The position numbers and the translations under genes are program-made. A stretch of 64,000 nucleotides of DNA from Candidatus Saccharibacteria bacterium oral taxon 488 (GTDB taxonomy: Bacteria; Patescibacteriota; Saccharimonadia; Saccharimonadales; Saccharimonadaceae), in NCBI GenBank assembly GCA_013099195.1, contig CP039999.1, forward strand, positions 620,001 to 684,000, read 5' to 3'. Of this stretch, positions 51,500 through 59,584 are shown one piece after another. Below the pieces are notes generated by a model that did not search any database, was not told where the DNA came from, and saw only the letters and a program-made list of their open reading frames with translations. Position 1 is the stretch's first letter. The number at the start of each line of letters is the position of its first letter.

Positions 51500-52138
51500 C
51501 TACGCGTTCACCGCCTCAATCTCTACCGACAATACGTCTTTATTCGTCGGTAGATCAGACGTCGGCTCAAAGGTGTAAACCAGTAGCTGACCAAACGGCA
51601 TTTCCACATGGGTCATGTCTGCTTCTGGCACGTGGTCGAGATGTTTCATCAGCGCGCGGATAGAATTACCATGCGCCACTAATAGAATGTTCTCACCCGC
51701 CTGTAATTTCGGTAGTATCTCCTGCTCAAAATATGGCACGACCCGCGCATAAACATCCTTGAGCGTTTCACCGCCCGGCACCGGATAATCCCAACCGCGT
51801 CGGATGCCATTGAACGCTTCCTCGCCAATCTCAGCCTTGACTTCCCACTTATTTTTACCGGTCAGATCGCCATAGTCACGCTCGTTCAGCTCGGCCGCCT
51901 GTGTCGTCGGTAAACTGCCCTTACCGCGCCCCTCAAGCAATGCGTCCAGCGTTTGGTGCGTCCGCTTGAGCGCCGACGTATACGCCTCATCAAACCTGAT
52001 GTCTTTGAGTAGCGCACCCAGCCGCACTGTGTCGGCCCGCCCTTTTTCCGTAAGCCCCACGTCCGTCCAGCCCGTCCACTTGCCGAGCAGATTCCATTCG
52101 CTCTCGCCGTGTCGACTGATAACTAATATTCCCATCAT
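51500..52138 (-). CDS. gpmA: 2,3-bisphosphoglycerate-dependent phosphoglycerate mutase
   Basis: This glycolytic enzyme interconverts 3- and 2-phosphoglycerate. The 212-residue protein has the phospho-histidine motif SRHGESEWN (His10), WTGWTDVGLTEKG, LNERDYGDLTGKNK, and the second catalytic His in LVAHGNSIRAL, all characteristic of the dPGM family. It is slightly shorter than the 230-250 residue norm. GGAGG lies directly upstream of ATGATG; either ATG could start. It is the third gene of the rny-Nudix-gpmA run. Confidence 0.92.
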   Translation of the reverse strand: MMGILVISRHGESEWNLLGKWTGWTDVGLTEKGRADTVRLGALLKDIRFDEAYTSALKRTHQTLDALLEGRGKGSLPTTQAAELNERDYGDLTGKNKWEVKAEIGEEAFNGIRRGWDYPVPGGETLKDVYARVVPYFEQEILPKLQAGENILLVAHGNSIRALMKHLDHVPEADMTHVEMPFGQLLVYTFEPTSDLPTNKDVLSVEIEAVNA

Positions 52139-52158
52139 TCCTCCTCCGTTTATTTTTC

Positions 52159-52683
52159 CTACGAACCAAATCCCACGAATTGCGTAACCGCCTCTTGACG
52201 TTCGTCATTGCCGTCAACGATTAGCGTTTCGACATAGCCGCCTGGCCGATGATGAGCCCAATGTGGTATTGACCACGCGAATCCTTCATTGCTTGCCAGC
52301 ACTGCGTCGCGGCTCAGGAACTGATAGGCGTCAATTTCCGACTGTTGCAAGACGATCTGCCTAAGTCGCGCATCATCCAGCACCGCCCGAAAGATATATT
52401 GATGCGCCAGTCCTTTGTCGCTGGAGCGTGAGGCTACCGCAAAAAACGAGACTTCATCCTCGGTGACGACTAACCCGACCTCTTCCTGGGTTTCGCGAAG
52501 TGCTGCCTGTAGCGGCGTTTCGCCAGCGTCAACCATACCACCGGGCAGACTCCAGTGCGTCTTGTAATACGCCTTGACTGTGAGCAGCTCGCCCGCCGGA
52601 TTTTCAATCAGCAGCGCAGCACTGGCGATCCGAGTGTCCTGCGTCTTTAGCCACTCCTCATGCGGCAACCAACCACTTCTCAT
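52159..52683 (-). CDS. Nudix hydrolase
   Basis: The 174-residue protein has a perfect Nudix box: GGMVDAGETPLQAALRETQ then EEVGL. The sequence before it (ASAALLIENPAGELLTVKA) is the usual first strand. There is a C-terminal extension of about 50 residues. The substrate could be an oxidised or non-canonical nucleotide or a nucleotide sugar and cannot be told from the sequence. Its ATG overlaps the TAA of rny (TAATG), so it is translationally coupled. Confidence 0.85.
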   Translation of the reverse strand: MRSGWLPHEEWLKTQDTRIASAALLIENPAGELLTVKAYYKTHWSLPGGMVDAGETPLQAALRETQEEVGLVVTEDEVSFFAVASRSSDKGLAHQYIFRAVLDDARLRQIVLQQSEIDAYQFLSRDAVLASNEGFAWSIPHWAHHRPGGYVETLIVDGNDERQEAVTQFVGFGS

Positions 52684-54173
52684 TATTTTGCGTACTCGAT
52701 CGCCCGTGTTTCACGGATGACGTTAACCTTGATAGTGCCTGGGTACTGCATGGTTGATTCAATTTTAGTAGCGATATCGCGCGACAGTTTGAATGCGCTC
52801 AGATCATCAATATCCTCTGACCGGACAATCACCCGCACTTCGCGCCCCGCAGAAATTGCATAGGCTTTATCAACACCATTAAAGCTGGTCGCCACATTTT
52901 CTAGATCGCGCATCCGCTCGGCAAAGTTCTCAGCCGAAATGTTACGTGCTCCTGGCCGAGCAGCACTGGCGGCGTCGCACACTCGTACGATCAATGCCTC
53001 CGGCGTCGTCGCCTCAATATCATCGTGATGCGCTTCGATGGCGTGAACGATCCGCTCGTCCATGCCGTATTTGCGCGCTAGCTCGGCACCGATGTGGTGA
53101 TGCTTGCCCTCGATCTTGTGAGTCACCGCCTTGCCAACGTCATGCAGCAGTGTCGCAATTTTCGTGATGCGCACATCAGCGCCAATTTCCTCAGCGATCA
53201 TCCCCGCCATCTGGGCCATCTCGGTGGAATGCTTCAATACGTTCTGTCCGTAACTCGTTCGGAATTTCAGCTCACCGAGCAGTCGCTGCATTTCCTTCGG
53301 GATGCCGACGACACCGGTCTCACGCATAGCGTCCTCGCCAGCCTGTTTGACTTCTTTATCAATCTGCTTTTTTGCCTTGGCGACGACTTCTTCGATGCGC
53401 GCTGGATGGATACGACCATCTTTCATCAACATCTCGAGGCTCAAGCGAGCCACCTGCCGGCGAATTGGATCAAAGCTTGAGAGCACAATCATACCCGGCG
53501 TGTCATCCACCAAAATATCGACGCCCGTCTCGCGCTGCAATGCCTGAATGTTGCGGCCTTCTTTGCCGATGATTCGACCTTTCATCTCATCATCAGTCAG
53601 CTTGACGGCCGTGACTGTTCGCTCAGCCGTCACCTCGCTGCTCATCCGCTCCATCGCGGTGAGCAAGATCATCTGCGCCCGCTCTTCGGCGTCATCTATA
53701 GCCTCATGTTGTAATTTCGACACCAATCCAACCAGGTCGTTCTTGATATCGCGCTCGGTCATTTGCATGAGCTTGTCGGCAGCATCCTTTTTCCTTAGGC
53801 CCGCAATCTTTTCGAGCTTCTCCTGCTGACGCGTGCGAATAGTGCGAATCTCTTCCTTGAGATTGTCGACCTCATCTTCGTGCGTGCGCAGCTTCTCCGC
53901 CCGCTTGTCTAGTTCGTCCAATTTCCGATCCAGCGTCTGCTCGCGATCCGCCAACCGGTTCTCGGTCTTTTGCCATTCGCGCCGGCGCTCATTTTCGATT
54001 TTTAAGGCTTCGTCCTTAGCTTTCAGGACAATGTCACTCGCCTTACTTTTTGCCTCGGCAATGTCACGCTCAATTTGCGACTTGCCATTAGCTTGCCGTG
54101 TTCGCTGATAGGCGTAAAAACCGCCCACGCCAAGTGCCGCGCCAACCAAGCCGCCAATAACTATTCCTACCAT
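52683..54173 (-). CDS. rny: Ribonuclease Y
   Basis: This is a membrane-anchored endoribonuclease that initiates mRNA decay. The 496-residue protein has an N-terminal membrane helix (MVGIVIGGLVGAALGVGGFY), a long coiled coil (about 25-190), a KH domain (GRIIGKEGRNIQALQRETG), and an HD domain with the metal-binding LLHDVGKAVTH and HHHIGAELARKYG. The start at 54173 has AAAGGAAAT upstream. It leads an operon with Nudix and gpmA. Confidence 0.95.
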   Translation of the reverse strand: MVGIVIGGLVGAALGVGGFYAYQRTRQANGKSQIERDIAEAKSKASDIVLKAKDEALKIENERRREWQKTENRLADREQTLDRKLDELDKRAEKLRTHEDEVDNLKEEIRTIRTRQQEKLEKIAGLRKKDAADKLMQMTERDIKNDLVGLVSKLQHEAIDDAEERAQMILLTAMERMSSEVTAERTVTAVKLTDDEMKGRIIGKEGRNIQALQRETGVDILVDDTPGMIVLSSFDPIRRQVARLSLEMLMKDGRIHPARIEEVVAKAKKQIDKEVKQAGEDAMRETGVVGIPKEMQRLLGELKFRTSYGQNVLKHSTEMAQMAGMIAEEIGADVRITKIATLLHDVGKAVTHKIEGKHHHIGAELARKYGMDERIVHAIEAHHDDIEATTPEALIVRVCDAASAARPGARNISAENFAERMRDLENVATSFNGVDKAYAISAGREVRVIVRSEDIDDLSAFKLSRDIATKIESTMQYPGTIKVNVIRETRAIEYAK

Positions 54174-54179
54174 ATGATT

Positions 54180-54328
54180 TCCTTTCTTTTCTGACCAGTC
54201 GCCCCGGGTATACACCCCGAGAAATGTATCAACGACTAGCCATATTCAACTGATGCAATAAAACGGCCCGAGCCACTAATCTAAAGCCGCCTTACTTTTA
54301 TTGTACGATATCGCGGATGAAAATACCA
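54180..54328 (-). promoter_or_regulatory. Leader of rny with terminator-like hairpin
   Basis: On the minus strand a stem AAGGCGGC (54293-54286) / GCCGTTTT (54267-54260) followed by a T-rich tail could end the tsaB transcript. TACAAT at about 54307-54302 could start a roughly 125-base leader for rny, in which this same hairpin would act as an attenuator. Both readings are possible. Confidence 0.4.
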
Positions 54329-54703
54329 CTATTTGCGCGGAGCCGTGATGTGAGCCTCGCCGCCATATTCGGGGAGAATAATCGTGTCGTTTTCGCCGCG
54401 CTTCAGCCGCTCCAGGCAGTCATCTCGCCAGTGATCGCCACTACTGCCAACGATCGGAACACCGAGTCCCTCCGCCAGCGTGTTTGCCACCGCACAACCA
54501 ATCCTCAGTCCCGTAAAGCTGCCCGGCCCACGCATGATACCGATACCACTGATGTGGTGAATGCCGCCGACCTGCTCGTCCAAAAATCGTAGCAACCCTC
54601 GGGCTAAACCACGACCCGCTTCCCAAGTCACCTCTCGCCGGGTATCGCCCTGAACAATCGTTAAACGGCACGTCATCGTCGATGTATCAAGCAGAATAAT
54701 CAC
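54329..54703 (-). CDS. tsaB: TsaB-like tRNA threonylcarbamoyladenosine protein, short
   Basis: The 124-residue protein has the TsaB signatures MIILLDTSTMTCRLTIV at the N-terminus and GPGSFTGLRIGCAVANTLAEGLGVP in the middle. It ends about 100 residues before the usual TsaB length, so the second ASKHA lobe is missing; short TsaB forms are known in reduced genomes, but I cannot check that here. It should help TsaD and TsaE add t6A37 to tRNAs. It overlaps tsaE by four bases. Confidence 0.85.
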   Translation of the reverse strand: MIILLDTSTMTCRLTIVQGDTRREVTWEAGRGLARGLLRFLDEQVGGIHHISGIGIMRGPGSFTGLRIGCAVANTLAEGLGVPIVGSSGDHWRDDCLERLKRGENDTIILPEYGGEAHITAPRK

Positions 54704-55176
54704 GCCAACTCCTCGTCCGCCGCACTAATTGCCGCGAGGAGTGCCTGGCTCGTCGGCCCGCCAGCACTCAACGTGACACGCCGCGACTGTTCGTCAATTG
54801 CTAGAATCCTCACTGTCAGTCGATCGGCCGGCAGCGCCTGCTCGACGGCATCCGCCCACTCAACCACTGTTACGGTCTGTGGTTGCATGGTTACCTCCCG
54901 AATTTCCTCCGCCATGATACCCGCCTCACCCAATCGATAAAAATCATAGTGAGCCAGCGTCAAGCCGCCCGGCGACTGGTACACGCGGGAAATAGTAAAT
55001 GTTGGGCTCTGCACTGGCTCGGTAATGTCGAGGCCCTCGGCAACACCTTTCGTTAGCGTTGTCTTGCCAGCGCCGATGTCCCCGACCAGCTCAATCACCT
55101 CACCACCCTTCAGGCTGTGCCCAATCACCTGACCTAGCTGCTGCATCGCTGTGATACTGGTAATAATCTGGCTCAT
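54700..55176 (-). CDS. tsaE: tRNA threonylcarbamoyladenosine biosynthesis ATPase TsaE
   Basis: The 158-residue P-loop protein has Walker A GDIGAGKTT, the conserved SPTFTISRVY and LAHYDFYRL, and VEWADAVEQ, all of the TsaE/YjeE family. It powers the TsaBDE complex for t6A synthesis. The ATG overlaps the stop of the PRC-barrel gene and its stop overlaps tsaB, so the three are coupled. Confidence 0.93.
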   Translation of the reverse strand: MSQIITSITAMQQLGQVIGHSLKGGEVIELVGDIGAGKTTLTKGVAEGLDITEPVQSPTFTISRVYQSPGGLTLAHYDFYRLGEAGIMAEEIREVTMQPQTVTVVEWADAVEQALPADRLTVRILAIDEQSRRVTLSAGGPTSQALLAAISAADEELA

Positions 55177-55757
55177 TTGCTGTCGCTGCCGTCAGCTTCG
55201 GCCGCAGGATGCGCCTTTCGGAATGGATTTTCGAACGTTGCCTGTGGCTGCACAACCGGCTCCTTGTGGCGGATCTCTGGCGTCTTGACAACGATATGTT
55301 CGTCAGTCACACGAACGATCTGCGAACGATGAATCAGCAGTTCAGTATCGCCAAAACTCTTGAGTAGCGGTCGCCGCACTCGGAGCTGCTGAATGACAAA
55401 ATTACCGGCCTCCAACGTGTAGCCGATGACCTTGCCAACCTTATGCTTTTTTTCATCAATGACCCGCTTACCAACTAGTGCGAACTGAAACTCATATACT
55501 TCCTTGATCTTCAGGACGTCGCTCGGCATAATCAGCTCGTCCGCCGAATCAATGATCAGACCCAGCGGCCCAATTTCCCGCACATCGGCGATCCGCAGTA
55601 AACTCGGCGATTGATCAAGCGTCGGCCCTTCTAGCTCATACGCCACGATCGATAAATTGCGCGGGTCGATCACCGCCCGCGATGTCCGTGCCAGCTCCGA
55701 GCCAGTCTGTAGGCTCATCACCGGTGCGTTATCAAATCGTTCAGCAGAAATTAGCAT
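55173..55757 (-). CDS. PRC-barrel domain protein
   Basis: The 194-residue protein contains two PRC-barrel-like units. The first is at about 1-80 (ISAERFDNAPVMSLQTGSELA, then AVIDPRNLSIVAYEL) and the second at about 90-165 (LVGKRVIDEKKHKVGKVIGYTL). PRC-barrels are small beta-barrels that bind RNA, ribosomal proteins or cell-division partners; the specific role here is unknown. TATAAT (55772-55767) lies 9 bases before the ATG at 55757. It sits between the pilus operon and tsaE-tsaB. Confidence 0.75.
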   Translation of the reverse strand: MLISAERFDNAPVMSLQTGSELARTSRAVIDPRNLSIVAYELEGPTLDQSPSLLRIADVREIGPLGLIIDSADELIMPSDVLKIKEVYEFQFALVGKRVIDEKKHKVGKVIGYTLEAGNFVIQQLRVRRPLLKSFGDTELLIHRSQIVRVTDEHIVVKTPEIRHKEPVVQPQATFENPFRKAHPAAEADGSDSK

Positions 55758-55784
55758 ACTTCTCACATTATAGCGATATCCACG

Positions 55785-56072
55785 CTATTCGGCAAACAGG
55801 TTCGTCCGCCCCGCCGGCAGACTAAAATTGGCGTTGGCGGTATCGCGCGTGCGGAAACTGTTGATCTGGTCAATCGTCTTCTGGTCAAATCGCGTCGTCT
55901 GTTGTTGGATGGTATCTTCTTTTGGATTCGACGAGGCGAGTAGACTGTAGAGCAGGAAAATTGCCACCGACACACCAACCACCACCGTCAATGTATAGAG
56001 GATAACGTGGTAGCGATGGAAAAACCGCGACACCAGTGTACCAATTTGTGAAATATCAGGTGAATTTTTCAT
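55785..56072 (-). CDS. Small membrane protein at the end of the pilus operon
   Basis: The 95-residue protein has one membrane helix (about 25-46, ILYTLTVVVGVSVAIFLLY), a short cytoplasmic N-terminus and a soluble C-terminal tail. Its position after PilO and the four-base overlap suggest a pilus-alignment component, perhaps a reduced PilP counterpart, but there is no sequence motif to prove this. Confidence 0.6.
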   Translation of the reverse strand: MKNSPDISQIGTLVSRFFHRYHVILYTLTVVVGVSVAIFLLYSLLASSNPKEDTIQQQTTRFDQKTIDQINSFRTRDTANANFSLPAGRTNLFAE

Positions 56073-56698
56073 CGAACATATACCTCCACATCCAGAGTTT
56101 GCGTACTCACTTGGCCTACCCCCTCAGCCTTGGACATACTGACACTAGCGATCTGCATCCGCGTCAAGTTCTGCTCAATCAAATGCATAAATCGAAGCAG
56201 CGCCATATAATCTGTTTTTTCGTTGAGGCGGACCGACACTTTCATGCTTTTTGGCCCGGCAGCGCTGTTTGAACCGGAGCTATTATTCGTACCCGAGGTT
56301 CCTGATGAACCCGAGTTTGACTTGGCTCCAGCCGAGCCTGATGTGAAGGTGAACCCAGCAATGCCAACGCCTGATTGATTGGCGTAAGTAGTGAGGTCAT
56401 TGATGATCTGATTCTGATATTGATATTGCTGAGTTTCTGCTACTAGCTGCCGAGCCTTGGCAACACTATCCTTATATTTCTCCATCTCCTTTTCCAGCCG
56501 CGCTAGATTCTGCACCTTAGCGTCAACCGCTTTTGCCTCAGTCTGAATCTTAGAGACTTCCCCAGCGGTACCCTGCAGCATGGTGTAGCCGAAATAAACG
56601 ATCCCTCCCATGCCGACCAAGATCAGTACCAGCGACAGCGCAAAGACGATCCGCATGGTCACCGCCGGTGTCATTTTTTCTCGTTTTCTCTCACTCAT
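56069..56698 (-). CDS. pilO: Type IV pilus assembly protein PilO-like
   Basis: The 209-residue protein has a basic N-terminus, one membrane helix (about 16-40), a coiled coil (about 45-90), a Gly/Ser/Asn-rich insert, and a C-terminal ferredoxin-like half with KVSVRLNEKTDYMALLRFMHLIEQ. This order and the PilN neighbour support PilO, part of the inner-membrane alignment complex. The low-complexity Ser/Gly/Asn insert (about 122-146) is unusual for PilO. Overlaps of four bases with both neighbours indicate a tight operon. Confidence 0.8.
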   Translation of the reverse strand: MSERKREKMTPAVTMRIVFALSLVLILVGMGGIVYFGYTMLQGTAGEVSKIQTEAKAVDAKVQNLARLEKEMEKYKDSVAKARQLVAETQQYQYQNQIINDLTTYANQSGVGIAGFTFTSGSAGAKSNSGSSGTSGTNNSSGSNSAAGPKSMKVSVRLNEKTDYMALLRFMHLIEQNLTRMQIASVSMSKAEGVGQVSTQTLDVEVYVR

Positions 56699-57255
56699 TG
56701 CTTCGCGACCTCCGGCACCATCGTCACATTAATTGTAATATTGATCGGGTAACCGTCCTTGTTTTCTTTTTCGGCCACCGCCGAGGCGAGATTAACATCC
56801 TTAAAGAGGTTTGACTGCTGAAAACTGTCCTTGAGCCGCAGTGCATCGCCATACGTTTTACCGCGTGCGTTGATAGTCATCGGCGTGCCGAGCTTCTTGC
56901 TATCCAGTGTTAACGTTTGCAAAATTGTTCCCGATGGCATCGCCTGAGCGATCTTGAGTGCTACCTTTGAGTACCGCACGTCTTTATCAAGGATTGCTTT
57001 AGCAATCTTGAGGTTTGCACTAAACGAGTCATAATCCTGCTGGACTTTTTGATACTGCAGCGCCCGACGGTTACCCGTCTCAATCGTCTGTTGAGCAGTC
57101 GTTTTTGCATGCTCCATGATCAAATAAATACCTACTGTCGCCACGATGAGTAAGAAGCCGAGGATTAACGACACCACGCAGTAGCGCCACAATATTACAT
57201 TTGACCGGCCGGCGACAATCTCACGTTTAACTTTCGGCGGTAATAGATTAATCAT
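56695..57255 (-). CDS. pilN: Type IV pilus assembly protein PilN-like
   Basis: The 186-residue protein starts with the PilN hallmark MINLLPPKVKREI, which binds PilM, then a membrane helix (about 27-48), a coiled-coil stretch and a C-terminal ferredoxin-like domain. It should connect cytoplasmic PilM with PilO in the alignment complex. It overlaps pilM by 8 bases. Confidence 0.87.
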   Translation of the reverse strand: MINLLPPKVKREIVAGRSNVILWRYCVVSLILGFLLIVATVGIYLIMEHAKTTAQQTIETGNRRALQYQKVQQDYDSFSANLKIAKAILDKDVRYSKVALKIAQAMPSGTILQTLTLDSKKLGTPMTINARGKTYGDALRLKDSFQQSNLFKDVNLASAVAEKENKDGYPINITINVTMVPEVAKQ

Positions 57256-58297
57256 GCCAAATCTCCTCCGCTCGCACCAGTGATAAGCCAGCTGCTGTCA
57301 TAAACCGCGGTCGTAGCTGTTTGGCCGGCGGTGCTAAATTATTAAAGTTCAGCGACTGCCACGGACTCGCCACTCGCGCTGGCAAGGTCAGCTCGCCCGT
57401 AAAGTACTCACCAAGCCCCGGCACGCTACTGCCGCTACCAACGATTAGCACCTGTTCAAGGCGCGATTCATCCGGGAAGCGATCGGTGTAGTAACGAATA
57501 ACTTTCTGGATTTCACCGATGATCCGCTGTAGGCTCGGCTTTAGTGCCTCGGTAATCTTTTCCTGACGAGGGCCAGTGTTGAGGCCGTTAAGCACCTTGA
57601 ATTGGTGCGCCGTCTCGAGCGGTACGTTCAATTTTTTCGCGATATCAAGCGTCAATGTATTACCACCAATGTTTAGACCACCGGTCACGCGAATTGCCGC
57701 ATCAAGAATAGCGATATCAGTCGTCGCTGGGCCGATGTCAACGATGACTGTCGGCAGCGACCCCTCTTTGGTTCGCTCAAGCAGTCGCGCCACCGCATTG
57801 ATACTCGGCTCAATCATCGCCACCTCAATACCGCACGATTCAACAATTGCCAGCTGCTCGTCAACGATCTTTTGCGGCACCGCGCACATCAAGACTGATA
57901 AATTTTCTTTGCCGCGCTTGATAATCTGATGATCAACATAAAGCGAGTCGAGCGGCATTGGCACGTACTGCTCGACCTCGAGATTCACCGCCTCTTCAAT
58001 CTTATTCTCCTGCTTGATCGGCAGCGCAAAGGTGCGCGCATACGTCTTGGTCGTCGGTAGTCCCAGCACCACGCGGTTACTGCCGAGCCGCCCGACAATA
58101 TTCTTTTCAAACATTTGATTAATCTTGCCGCAGAGATACTCTGCCCGGTCATCGCTCTCGTCCTTCGCCGGATCCAGCTCAATTGCGCCGTATCCGTGCA
58201 CCGTCATCCGCGCCATATCGACTGACATTACCCGAACGCCGGCCTTGTTAATATCAAGCCCGATGATTGGCTTTGACTTGTAGAAAATATTTGCCAC
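57248..58297 (-). CDS. pilM: Type IV pilus assembly protein PilM (actin-like)
   Basis: The 349-residue cytoplasmic actin-like ATPase has IIGLDINKAGVRVMSVD (phosphate 1), PTVIVDIGPATTDIAIL (phosphate 2) and QVLIVGSGSSVPGLGEYF (adenosine motif). It recruits PilN. The start is uncertain: GTG at 58297 begins the conserved sequence, but the frame is open further upstream. A TATACT lies upstream near 58336, so an internal promoter within the pilus operon is possible. Confidence 0.9.
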   Translation of the reverse strand: MANIFYKSKPIIGLDINKAGVRVMSVDMARMTVHGYGAIELDPAKDESDDRAEYLCGKINQMFEKNIVGRLGSNRVVLGLPTTKTYARTFALPIKQENKIEEAVNLEVEQYVPMPLDSLYVDHQIIKRGKENLSVLMCAVPQKIVDEQLAIVESCGIEVAMIEPSINAVARLLERTKEGSLPTVIVDIGPATTDIAILDAAIRVTGGLNIGGNTLTLDIAKKLNVPLETAHQFKVLNGLNTGPRQEKITEALKPSLQRIIGEIQKVIRYYTDRFPDESRLEQVLIVGSGSSVPGLGEYFTGELTLPARVASPWQSLNFNNLAPPAKQLRPRFMTAAGLSLVRAEEIWHD

Positions 58298-58357
58298 TAT
58301 CGTTTGCCCACATCTTTTCTTTTTGTTAAGTATAGCATAAGCATTTTGAAAAACCAA

Positions 58358-59584
58358 CTATCCTTTAATTTGATTTGCTAATCCAGTAATCGGCATCATC
58401 ACCGCCGCCGCGATCAAGCCGACCATACCGCCCATAAAGACGATCATTACCGGCTCAATCGTCGAGCTCAAACCGCTAATCGCCGCATCAACCTCTTCTT
58501 CATAAAAATCCGCCACCTTGACCAGCACCTTATCCGTCTGCCCCGTTTCCTCACCGACCGCCAGCATCTGGCCAACGATTGGCGGATAGAGGTCTTCGCG
58601 CTCATTGATAATCCGCGACAAAACCTCGCCATTCTTAATGCGCTTGGCGGCATCAAGCAATGAATCTTGATACACCGTGTTACCGACTGCCCGGGCCGTC
58701 ACCTCCAGTGCCTCGAGTACCGACACGCCCGCACCGATCAGCGCTGAAAAGGTACGCGTAAACCGCGCCACCGCCACCTTGCGAATAATCTTGCTGATGA
58801 TCGGCGCTTTCAGGACGAAATGATGGAACTTGACTTTACCTTTTGGCGACTTGATGTAGCGAAGCAGCGCATACACACCGCCAAATAATAACGGGAAAAT
58901 AATATACCAAAAACTTACCATAAACTGGCTGATACTCATCAGTATCTGCGTCAGCGCCGGCAGCTCTGCGTCCTCGCCCGCCAGATCCTTAATCGTCTTG
59001 CCGATCATCGGCAGTACGAAAATCATCAAACCAAAGAACGCCCCGATAGTGATGACGATCAGCACCATTGGATAGGTCATGGCGCTCTTGATCTTCTTTT
59101 TCATTGATGAGTTCTTTTCCTGCTGCAGGGCCAGGCGCTTCAAAATATCGTCCAAAATACCACCTGTTTCACCAGCACGCACCATGTTCACGTACACATC
59201 ACTAAACGCCTCAGGATGCTTACTCAGCGCATCAGCGAACGAGGTACCGCCTTCAATCTCCTTAGATACTGCATTCAAAATCTCACGAAAATGCAGACTC
59301 TCGGCATGCTGCGCCATCGAGTTGAGCGACCTGAGGATTGGTACACCGGCAGACACCATGGTGCTAAGCTGCCTGGTAAAGCTAACCAGCTCCTCGGTCG
59401 GCACTGACTTCTTGCCACCCCCAAAACGAAACCCTTTCTTCTCGTCACCAGCCTCCTTGAGGTCGACCAACTTCATACCCTGAGCTTGAATGAGCTGGAT
59501 AGCACTGGCGCGGCTACTGGCTTCTAACTCGCCGTTGATCGGCTGATTGTTATTTTTGGTTGCGATATATTTAAATTTTGTCAT
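58358..59584 (-). CDS. pilC: Type IV pilus inner-membrane platform protein PilC
   Basis: The 408-residue GspF/PilC protein has two T2SSF cytoplasmic domains (about 70-195 and 275-395) separated by membrane helices at about 170-190 and 215-240, plus a C-terminal helix (MIVFMGGMVGLIAAAVMMPI). The conserved FTRQLSTMVSAGVPI, GGTSFADAL, RAGETGGILDD and FTRTFSALIGAGV all fit. It begins directly after the pilB stop. Confidence 0.94.
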   Translation of the reverse strand: MTKFKYIATKNNNQPINGELEASSRASAIQLIQAQGMKLVDLKEAGDEKKGFRFGGGKKSVPTEELVSFTRQLSTMVSAGVPILRSLNSMAQHAESLHFREILNAVSKEIEGGTSFADALSKHPEAFSDVYVNMVRAGETGGILDDILKRLALQQEKNSSMKKKIKSAMTYPMVLIVITIGAFFGLMIFVLPMIGKTIKDLAGEDAELPALTQILMSISQFMVSFWYIIFPLLFGGVYALLRYIKSPKGKVKFHHFVLKAPIISKIIRKVAVARFTRTFSALIGAGVSVLEALEVTARAVGNTVYQDSLLDAAKRIKNGEVLSRIINEREDLYPPIVGQMLAVGEETGQTDKVLVKVADFYEEEVDAAISGLSSTIEPVMIVFMGGMVGLIAAAVMMPITGLANQIKG

